This document shows positions 55,200 through 64,000 of a stretch of 64,000 nucleotides of DNA, one piece after another. Under the pieces are notes generated by a model. It searched no databases, had not been told where the DNA came from, and saw nothing but the letters and a program-made list of their open reading frames with translations. The position numbers and the translations under genes are program-made. Location: the NCBI RefSeq assembly GCF_012062845.1, contig NZ_WWNB01000013.1:1-64000 (forward strand). The letters are read 5' to 3'. Position 1 is the stretch's first letter. The number at the start of each line of letters is the position of its first letter. This DNA comes from Halomonas salinarum (GTDB lineage Bacteria > Pseudomonadota > Gammaproteobacteria > Pseudomonadales > Halomonadaceae).

Positions 55200-55229
55200 A
55201 AAGAAGGCGCCCCTTGGGGCGCCTTCTTT
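55200..55229. terminator. terminator after fabB
   Basis: A 14-bp stem (AAAGAAGGCGCCCC / GGGGCGCCTTCTTT) separated by TT, 43 bp after fabB and 24 bp before the convergent plsC end. Flanking A and T runs allow function on both strands. Confidence 0.88.
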
Positions 55230-55253
55230 GTTGATGGGCTTTCGTATACGGCG

Positions 55254-56009
55254 TCAGCCGCTCACTGTCTCTTTGGCAGGTGCGCTTGCCGGCCGGGCCA
55301 CCTCGGATATCTGTGCCAGGCGCCCCTCGATCCAGGCCTCGACGTCGGCCATCACCGCCTCTGCCGTGCGGCCCTCTGTCTCGATGGGCGGGCCGATCTC
55401 CAGCGTCAGGCGCCCAGGATTCTTGACCCAGTGCCTGCCCGGCCAACGCTCCCCGGCATTGTGCACCACCGGCAGCACCGGCACACCGGCACGGCAGGCG
55501 ATCACCGAGCCGCTCTTGTTGTAGCGTCGACGCTCGCCTGGCGCCACCCGGGTACCCTCAGGGAAAATCAGCACCGACAATCCCTCATCGAGGCGCGCCT
55601 TGCCTTGAATGAGCACCTGCTTCATGGCGCGTGCCGGCCTGGAGCGATCCAGGGCGATCGGCTTGAGCAACCGCAGCCCCCAACCGAAGATCGGGAAATT
55701 CAGCAATTCCTGCTTGAGCACCGTACAGACCGGCGGCTTGATCAGCTGCAGGTAAATGGTCTCCCACTCACACTGGTGGTTCGAGAGAATCACGCAGGGG
55801 CCCTCGGGCACGTTCTCATGGCCACTGAATTCATAGCGGACACCACAGGTAATCCGGAACCAGGCAATCACGACATGGTTATATAGGTTCAGCAGGCGAT
55901 AGCGCGAGCGCAGAGGCATCAGTGGCGCCAAGGGCAACAGAAAGATCCCGCTCAGAATCATGGCCAGGAAATAGCCGGCGTAGAAGAGCACGCTGCGTAA
56001 GGTATTCAT
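55254..56009 (-). CDS. plsC: 1-acylglycerol-3-phosphate acyltransferase
   Basis: A 251-residue membrane-associated enzyme making phosphatidic acid. An N-terminal hydrophobic hairpin (about 5-30) is followed by the acyltransferase motifs: SNHQCEWET (an HX4E form of HX4D), LDRSRPARAMKQ and FPEGTRVAPGE. Its ATG overlaps the stop of the upstream RmlD-like gene by 4 nt. It converges on fabB. Confidence 0.92.
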   Translation of the reverse strand: MNTLRSVLFYAGYFLAMILSGIFLLPLAPLMPLRSRYRLLNLYNHVVIAWFRITCGVRYEFSGHENVPEGPCVILSNHQCEWETIYLQLIKPPVCTVLKQELLNFPIFGWGLRLLKPIALDRSRPARAMKQVLIQGKARLDEGLSVLIFPEGTRVAPGERRRYNKSGSVIACRAGVPVLPVVHNAGERWPGRHWVKNPGRLTLEIGPPIETEGRTAEAVMADVEAWIEGRLAQISEVARPASAPAKETVSG

Positions 56010-56887
56010 GCCGTTCCCCCTTGCTCAGTAGGCCGATAGGCCTGGCACCAGGCATCCAGCATACGCCCCACCTCCAGGCGCCAGGGTTTCTGATGGACGC
56101 CGAACACGTGCAACACACGCCGGCAGTTCAGGACCCGCCGCAGCGGTTGCCCATGATGATGCTCCAGCGCCTTGAGTTCACCGAGCACCAGGGTCTGACC
56201 GAGCCCCTCAAGACGCGTCAACAGCTGGGTGCGCACCATCGAGGCGAAAGCAAAGGCACTGACGGGCTCGGTGCCGGCCAGATGATAGACACCCCAGCTT
56301 TCAGCTCCACAATGAATTTGCTGCAACATGCCGATAAGCGCCATGGCCACCGCATCGGCAGAGGTCGGGCAGAAAATCACATCCTGAGCCGCACTCAACT
56401 CTTCACCGCTGACCAATCGCTCGATCATGCTGCCAAGCCAGGCGCCACCGCCTTCCAGGGCGAACATCGGCCCCAGCCGGACAATAAGATGGCGTGCCTG
56501 ATGATCGCGAATCTGCTGCCCGACAGCCATCAGCTGCCTGAGCCCCTCGTCGCGGGGCTCGGGTCGGGTATCTTCATCGATGGGACCGTCGAAGCCATCT
56601 TCGTAGAGCTGATCCGACACGCCCCACACCAGTGGTATACCGAGCTCCTGGCAGCAGGCCAGACAATGCTCGACTGCCTCGGCATGGGCTGTGACCACTG
56701 ACCGGTCGACATCCATGGGCTGTACCAGCGGTGGAATCAACACCGCGTCCGGCTTGAGCTTGGCGAGCCTTCCGACCTCGATATCCAGACCGGCGTCGAT
56801 CACCAGCTCGGTATCGGTACGACGACTGGCCTCACGGGCCAGGGCCAGGCTAAGACAATGCCCGGCATCCAGTATCAACAGCTTCAC
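56006..56887 (-). CDS. degenerate RmlD/extended-SDR-like protein
   Basis: A 293-residue protein in which the RmlD (dTDP-4-dehydrorhamnose reductase-like) fold can be followed, but the cofactor loop GxxGxxG is replaced (DAGHCLSLALA) and the Tyr-x3-Lys motif is not evident (GVSDQLYEDG). It may therefore not be a redox enzyme. Translational coupling to plsC suggests a role related to membrane or surface lipids. It begins 50 bp after ssb ends. Confidence 0.7.
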   Translation of the reverse strand: MKLLILDAGHCLSLALAREASRRTDTELVIDAGLDIEVGRLAKLKPDAVLIPPLVQPMDVDRSVVTAHAEAVEHCLACCQELGIPLVWGVSDQLYEDGFDGPIDEDTRPEPRDEGLRQLMAVGQQIRDHQARHLIVRLGPMFALEGGGAWLGSMIERLVSGEELSAAQDVIFCPTSADAVAMALIGMLQQIHCGAESWGVYHLAGTEPVSAFAFASMVRTQLLTRLEGLGQTLVLGELKALEHHHGQPLRRVLNCRRVLHVFGVHQKPWRLEVGRMLDAWCQAYRPTEQGGTA

Positions 56888-56936
56888 GACGACTCCTTCA
56901 CGGGCACCGGGTCAGCACGGGAAATGGCTGGGCGCT

Positions 56937-57569
56937 TCAGAACGGAATCTCATCATCGAAGTCGTCGAAGCTGCCCGGATTGGGCGCGCCATAGTTGTTG
57001 CCCTGCTGCGGCGGCTGCTGAGGAGGTTGCTGCTGCGGGCGCTGGGGCTGGCCACCCTGTTGGCCGCCCTTCTGACCATAATTATTGCCCTGGGGGGGCT
57101 GCTGGGGCGCATTACCGTAATTACCCGCACCACCGCCCTGCTGAGCGGCGTTGCCCTGGTTCATGCCGCCACCATAGTTACCGGCCTGCGGCGCATTCTG
57201 GGGATCATTTTGCGGGTAGCCACCCTGACCGCCCCGCGAGTCGAGCATCTGCATATCGTTGCAGACGATCTCGGTGGAGTAACGGTCCTGACCGTCCTGG
57301 CCCTGCCACTTGCGGGTCTGAAGACGACCCTCAACGTAGATCTTCGAGCCTTTCTTGACGTACTGCTGGGCGATCTCGGCCAGCTTATTGAACAGCACCA
57401 CCGTGTGCCACTCAGTGCGTTCCTGGCGCTGACCGCTCTGACGATCGGTCCAGCTGTCGGTGGTGGCGATGCGCAGGTTGGCGACCGGATTGCCGGACGG
57501 CAGGAAACGCACGTCTGGGTCTTGGCCCAGATTGCCGATCAAGATGACCTTGTTTACACCACGGGCCAT
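56937..57569 (-). CDS. ssb: single-stranded DNA-binding protein
   Basis: A 210-residue SSB: OB-fold (residues 1-112; [36 protein letters not shown]), then a long Gly/Gln/Pro/Asn-rich linker, then the acidic tip DDFDDEIPF that binds partner proteins. The linker is longer than in E. coli SSB (178 residues). AAGGAG lies seven bases before the ATG. It is adjacent to yajR and uvrA as in related genomes. Confidence 0.98.
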   Translation of the reverse strand: MARGVNKVILIGNLGQDPDVRFLPSGNPVANLRIATTDSWTDRQSGQRQERTEWHTVVLFNKLAEIAQQYVKKGSKIYVEGRLQTRKWQGQDGQDRYSTEIVCNDMQMLDSRGGQGGYPQNDPQNAPQAGNYGGGMNQGNAAQQGGGAGNYGNAPQQPPQGNNYGQKGGQQGGQPQRPQQQPPQQPPQQGNNYGAPNPGSFDDFDDEIPF

Positions 57570-57624
57570 GTTTTGCTCCTTGATTACGGGCGACCGCCTG
57601 GCCGCCCCTATGAATGGTGGCCGC

Positions 57625-59001
57625 CTAGCGGCCTTGAGCCCCGGCCACACGTGCCAAGGCCTCGCTGTCCAGTTGCTGGCGATCGACCTTGAGGTAGGCG
57701 AGTCGCTCTTCGGGCACTACCAGCACGTCTTCAACGCCTGCCACCTCGGCGAAGCGCTCCATCAGGGTTTCCAGGGCATCGTCATGCGTCCGCTCGCCCA
57801 ATGCCACCACTTCGCTTGAAAGGTGGCGCGGCGTGGGCATGCCGTAGAGCACCACCAGCCATAGCGCGCCTACCAGCGTAGCACCGAAAAAGACCGCGTC
57901 CTGCCCCCACTGCTGACTCAGGGCGCCGCCCAGTACGCCACCGAGGAAGGCGCCGAGAAACTGACTGGTGGAATAGACACCCATGGCGGTGCCCTTCGCG
58001 CCCGCCGGTGCCAACTTGCTGATCATCGAGGGCAGGGTCGCCTCAAGCAGATTGAAACCCGTGAAGAAGAGCATCAACAGCGCGGCGAGCCCCCACCACC
58101 CGGTGTCCATCAGCCCCATGCCCAAAAGGCTAAGTGTCAGCCCGGTCACCGCCAGCACCATCATGCTCTTCATGCGATGGTGTTTCTCGGCAATGATCAC
58201 CAGCGGCACCATCGCCACGAAGGCAAGCCCCATGATGGCAAGGTAGACCCAACCATGCTGCTCGGCCGGCACACCCAATGCCGCCAGGCGTACCGGCACC
58301 GAAACGAAGATCATCATCAGCAGCAGGTGCAGGGCGAAGATCGAGATATCCAGGCGAATCAGATCGCCGCGCCCAAGCAGCCCCTTGAGCTGGGAACGGT
58401 CCATTCCAACGTCTCGATGGCGCAGACGCCGTGGCGCGGGAGGAACCAGCTTCCACAATACCAGCATCCCGACCAGCGCCAGGGCGGCAGTGAACCAGAA
58501 GACCCCGCTGAGGCCGTACTGTGCGGCAAGCAAGGGGCCCAGAACCATGGCCACCGCAAAGGCCACCCCGATCGACAGACCGATAGTGGCCATCGCCGCA
58601 GTGCGTACCTGCTCGCGGGTCTGGTCGGCAAGCAGCGCCATGATGGCGGCAGCCACCGCACCGCAGCCCTGCAGCCCGCGACCAATGACAATGTCGACGA
58701 TACTATCGGCCTGGGCCGCCACCGCGCTACCGAGGAAGAACAGCAGCAGCCCCGCGGCAATTACCGGCTTACGACCGAGTCGATCCGACAACAAGCCAAA
58801 GGGGATCTGCAGCACTGCCTGAGTGAGTCCGTAAATCCCCAGGGCCACACCCACCAGGAACGGCGTGGCGCCCACCAGGTCCCCCCCATGCAGCGCGAGC
58901 ACCGGCAGCACCATGAACAGACCCAGCATTCGCGAGGCATATAGCCCCGCCAAGCCACTGATGGCGCGACGCTCTGAGGCGTTCAGCAAACGAGAAACCA
59001 T
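57625..59001 (-). CDS. yajR: YajR-type MFS transporter with C-terminal YAM domain
   Basis: A 458-residue major-facilitator protein with 12 helices; motif A reads [13 protein letters not shown] soluble C-terminal ferredoxin-like domain of about 65 residues ([19 protein letters not shown] onward) is the hallmark of YajR (E. coli 454 aa). Substrate unknown. Start placed at [20 protein letters not shown] eight codons earlier is possible. It is divergent from uvrA and upstream of ssb. Confidence 0.93.
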   Translation of the reverse strand: MVSRLLNASERRAISGLAGLYASRMLGLFMVLPVLALHGGDLVGATPFLVGVALGIYGLTQAVLQIPFGLLSDRLGRKPVIAAGLLLFFLGSAVAAQADSIVDIVIGRGLQGCGAVAAAIMALLADQTREQVRTAAMATIGLSIGVAFAVAMVLGPLLAAQYGLSGVFWFTAALALVGMLVLWKLVPPAPRRLRHRDVGMDRSQLKGLLGRGDLIRLDISIFALHLLLMMIFVSVPVRLAALGVPAEQHGWVYLAIMGLAFVAMVPLVIIAEKHHRMKSMMVLAVTGLTLSLLGMGLMDTGWWGLAALLMLFFTGFNLLEATLPSMISKLAPAGAKGTAMGVYSTSQFLGAFLGGVLGGALSQQWGQDAVFFGATLVGALWLVVLYGMPTPRHLSSEVVALGERTHDDALETLMERFAEVAGVEDVLVVPEERLAYLKVDRQQLDSEALARVAGAQGR

Positions 59002-59118
59002 GGAGAATAGACATCCCAAACGCATGAAAGGGGCGCAGCGCGCACCTTGGGTAGACCGCGTATTCTACCGGCTTGGCCGTGTCCAGGGAAAGGCAGTGCG
59101 CCCTAAAGCCGCCTGGCT

Positions 59119-59148
59119 TTGGCGCCGCCCTCGACAAGCCCGTATACT
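59119..59148 (+). promoter_or_regulatory. candidate sigma-70 promoter of uvrA
   Basis: TTGGCG (59119-59124), an 18-bp spacer and TATACT (59143-59148), 28 bp before the uvrA ATG. No CTGT-N8-ACAG LexA box is seen in the spacer, although uvrA is SOS-controlled in E. coli. Confidence 0.55.
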
Positions 59149-59175
59149 CGAGCTTTTGTGCTGCACGAGGTGGCA

Positions 59176-62028
<2,853 letters not shown>

Positions 62029-62051
62029 CCTCCTTCATTCTCGAGATGCCG

Positions 62052-62089
62052 AAAAAGCCCTGCTAACCATCGGTTGGCAGGGTTTTTTT
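62052..62089 (+). terminator. terminator after uvrA
   Basis: An A5 run, then a stem CCCTGCTAACC / GGTTGGCAGGG with one U-G pair and a three-base loop, then T7. It starts 23 bp past the uvrA stop. Confidence 0.9.
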
Positions 62090-62160
62090 CATGCCAGACC
62101 TCGTCACTCTGGAAAGGCGCTCGCCACATTAAGGAGGTGTGGGGGCGTCGTACCGACATA

Positions 62161-62188
62161 AAAAAACCGACTCCGGAGAGTCGGTTTT
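62161..62188 (-). terminator. terminator after rplQ (alpha operon)
   Basis: An 11-bp stem AAAACCGACTC / GAGTCGGTTTT with a CGGA loop, 35 bp past the rplQ stop and followed by T residues on the minus strand. Confidence 0.9.
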
Positions 62189-62223
62189 CTGTGTCAGATG
62201 ACCGGTGCGAGGCAGCTAGAGGA

Positions 62224-62607
62224 TCAATCCTCTGCGGCTTCCTCGAGGACCGGACGATCGACCAGTTCGACGTAGGCCATGGGGGCGTTGTCGCCGGTGC
62301 GGTAACCGCACTTGAGGATACGGACGTAACCGCCCGGACGCTCGACGTAACGCGGACCCAGCTCACTGAAGAGCTTGCCGACCGCTTCTTTGGAGCGGGT
62401 GCGGCTGAAGGCCAGACGACGGTTGGCGACACTGTCCTGCTTGGACAAGGTGATCAGCGGCTCGACATGACGACGCAGCTCCTTGGCCTTGGGCAGGGTT
62501 GTCTTGATCACTTCATGCTCGACGAGCGACACGCACATGTTCTTGAACATGGCCTGACGGTGCGAGCTGTTGCGATTTAATTGGCGACCACTCTTACGAT
62601 GACGCAT
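62224..62607 (-). CDS. rplQ: 50S ribosomal protein L17
   Basis: A 127-residue bL17 opening [21 protein letters not shown]. Last gene of the alpha operon, 39 bp after rpoA, ended by the terminator at 62161-62188. Confidence 0.99.
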   Translation of the reverse strand: MRHRKSGRQLNRNSSHRQAMFKNMCVSLVEHEVIKTTLPKAKELRRHVEPLITLSKQDSVANRRLAFSRTRSKEAVGKLFSELGPRYVERPGGYVRILKCGYRTGDNAPMAYVELVDRPVLEEAAED

Positions 62608-62646
62608 GGTTGTAATTCCTTACCAAACTGGGACTCGAGGCAACGC

Positions 62647-63645
62647 TCACGCGGAGGCCTTGTCGTCCTTCAGGCTTGCCGGCGGCCAGTTTTCCAGCCG
62701 CATGCCAAGGGACAGACCGCGGGTGGCCAACACATCCTTGATTTCGTTCAAGGACTTCTTGCCGAGATTCGGGGTCTTCAACAGCTCCACTTCGGTGCGC
62801 TGAATCAGATCGCCGATGTAATAAATATTCTCGGCCTTGAGGCAGTTGGCACTGCGTACGGTCAACTCGAGATCGTCTACGGGGCGCAGCAGGATGGGAT
62901 CGATCTGATCCTCTTCCTCCACCACTTCCTGCTCCTTGTCGGCTTCCAGGTCGACGAACGCGGCCAACTGCTCTTGCAGGATGGTTGCGCTGCGACGGAT
63001 CGCCTCTTCCGGATCCAGGGTGCCGTCGGTTTCCAGGTCGATGATCAGCTTGTCGAGGTCAGTACGCTGCTCGACACGCGCGGCATCCACGGAATAGGAA
63101 ACACGACGCACAGGGCTGAAGGTCGCATCCAGCTGCAGGCGACCGATGGCGCGGGACTCGTCCTCGGCGCCAATGCGGGTATCCGCCGGCTCGTAACCAC
63201 GACCGCGAGCCACCTTGAGCTGCATCTTCAGCTCGGCGCCCTCGTTCACGTGAGCGATCACGTGGTCGGGATTGACGATCTCGACATCATGGTCGGCGGA
63301 AATATCACCGGCCGTGACGACGCTAGGGCCCTGCTTGTTCAGCGTGAGCATTGCTTCGTCGCGGCTATGCATCTTGATCGCCACGTCTTTGAGGTTAAGA
63401 AGCATCTCGATGACGTCTTCTTGAACCCCTTCGATCGCACTGTACTCATGGTCGACTCCTGCAATCTCGACTTCCACGACGGCACAGCCGGGCATGGAGG
63501 ACAACAGGATGCGACGCAGAGCGTTTCCTAGGGTGTGACCGAAACCGCGCTCGAACGGCTCGAGCACGATCTTCGCGTGGTGCGCGCTGATCTCTTCGAC
63601 CTTGATATCGCGAGGACGGAGAAACTCTGTCACTGAACGCTGCAT
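62647..63645 (-). CDS. rpoA: RNA polymerase alpha subunit
   Basis: A 332-residue alpha subunit. The N-terminal assembly domain ([39 protein letters not shown]) is joined by an acidic Glu-rich linker to the C-terminal domain (from about 245: [37 protein letters not shown]), which contacts UP elements and activators. Start fixed by AAAGGTG six bases upstream; 17 upstream codons in frame are not used. rpsD precedes it and rplQ follows. Confidence 0.99.
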   Translation of the reverse strand: MQRSVTEFLRPRDIKVEEISAHHAKIVLEPFERGFGHTLGNALRRILLSSMPGCAVVEVEIAGVDHEYSAIEGVQEDVIEMLLNLKDVAIKMHSRDEAMLTLNKQGPSVVTAGDISADHDVEIVNPDHVIAHVNEGAELKMQLKVARGRGYEPADTRIGAEDESRAIGRLQLDATFSPVRRVSYSVDAARVEQRTDLDKLIIDLETDGTLDPEEAIRRSATILQEQLAAFVDLEADKEQEVVEEEDQIDPILLRPVDDLELTVRSANCLKAENIYYIGDLIQRTEVELLKTPNLGKKSLNEIKDVLATRGLSLGMRLENWPPASLKDDKASA

Positions 63646-63723
63646 ATGAACACCTTTCAGGCTGCCAAACGGATACTCGGTACTCGACCGGACCACCTTG
63701 ATGGTCCGGCGCCGCTAAGCGGA

Positions 63724-64000
63724 TTACTTCGAGTACAGCTCGACGATCAGGTTTTCGTTGATGTCGGCAGACAAGTCGCCGCGTTCAGGCAGAGCCTTGA
63801 AAGTGCCTTCCATCTTCTTGGAGTCGACGTCGACCCAGGACACATCACCGCGGTTGGCGGCAATAGACAGCGCACTCTGGATGCGCGCCTGGTTCTTGGC
63901 CTTCTCGCGAACGCTTACCACGTCACCCGGCTTGACCTTGTAGGAAGCCACGTTGACGGTACGGCCGTTCACGGTGAGGGCCTTGTGACTGACCAGCTGA
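63724..64000 (-). CDS. rpsD: 30S ribosomal protein S4 (3' part; 5' end beyond window)
   Basis: The C-terminal 91 residues, from [20 protein letters not shown] to [11 protein letters not shown], match uS4, which nucleates 30S assembly and in gammaproteobacteria represses translation of the alpha operon. The gene runs off the right edge. rpoA starts 78 bp downstream. Confidence 0.97.
   Translation of the reverse strand, partial: QLVSHKALTVNGRTVNVASYKVKPGDVVSVREKAKNQARIQSALSIAANRGDVSWVDVDSKKMEGTFKALPERGDLSADINENLIVELYSK

Noticed and set aside
59002-59175. LexA box in the yajR-uvrA spacer
   Set aside because: No CTGT-N8-ACAG match was found despite the expectation from E. coli uvrA.

Overview
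The window is a GC-rich gammaproteobacterial chromosome segment, most likely Halomonas or another Halomonadaceae. The evidence is the protein sequences and several housekeeping blocks in typical gammaproteobacterial order: ileS-lspA-fkpB-ispH, rpmA-cgtA-proB, fabA-fabB, ssb-yajR facing uvrA, and rpsD-rpoA-rplQ. Names come from reading motifs; no search was run.

Layout. 1-230: end of an IS4-family transposase. 294-12030: minus-strand housekeeping genes (ispH, fkpB, lspA, ileS, ribF, murJ, rpsT, proB, cgtA, rpmA, rplU), with rplU facing ispB across two good sigma-70 promoters. 13238-13314: tRNA-Pro(CGG). 13315-17900: an accessory patch beside the tRNA. It holds an AT-rich two-gene unit (60-aa protein plus 315-aa membrane protein), a frameshifted gene, a MOT1-type molybdate transporter and a porin-like fragment. 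18035-20925: a complete TRAP transporter. 21528-22070: an outer-membrane beta-barrel gene with AT-leaning composition.

22567-32127 is a catabolic region. A zinc-less MDR oxidoreductase and an atypical proline-racemase-superfamily enzyme come first. Then a divergent PAS/AAA+/TyrR-like sigma-54 activator faces a guanidinobutyrase-transporter-ketoarginine decarboxylase-aldehyde dehydrogenase operon. The last three enzymes convert 2-ketoarginine to 4-guanidinobutyraldehyde, 4-guanidinobutyrate, then GABA plus urea. The intergenic DNA has a -24/-12 promoter and two matching dyads 53 bp apart, good candidates for activator sites.

32175-40523 carries a small conserved-looking protein, membrane proteins, a PfpI/Hsp31-like protein, dkgB, a YceB-like lipoprotein, a protein joining an Lgt-like membrane domain to a thioredoxin, and rapA. 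41837-51224 looks like a light- or singlet-oxygen-response block. It has a renalase-like flavoprotein, a short CbiX, a MerR/LitR-like regulator without a good B12 site, photolyase, an NTF2-like protein, and five genes coupled by 4-nt overlaps (SDR, FAD enzyme, DUF1365, cyclopropane-synthase-like methyltransferase, DUF2878) that probably remodel membrane lipids. A spaced TGTACA-type operator overlaps the regulator's promoter. 51299-64000 returns to core genes: a GGDEF-EAL protein, fabA-fabB, plsC, a degenerate RmlD-like protein, ssb, yajR, uvrA, rplQ, rpoA and the 3' part of rpsD.

The best candidates for undescribed biology are the AT-rich two-gene unit beside tRNA-Pro, the sigma-54 control region of the ketoarginine operon, the Ser/Thr proline-racemase homologue, and the regulator/operator of the photoprotection block.
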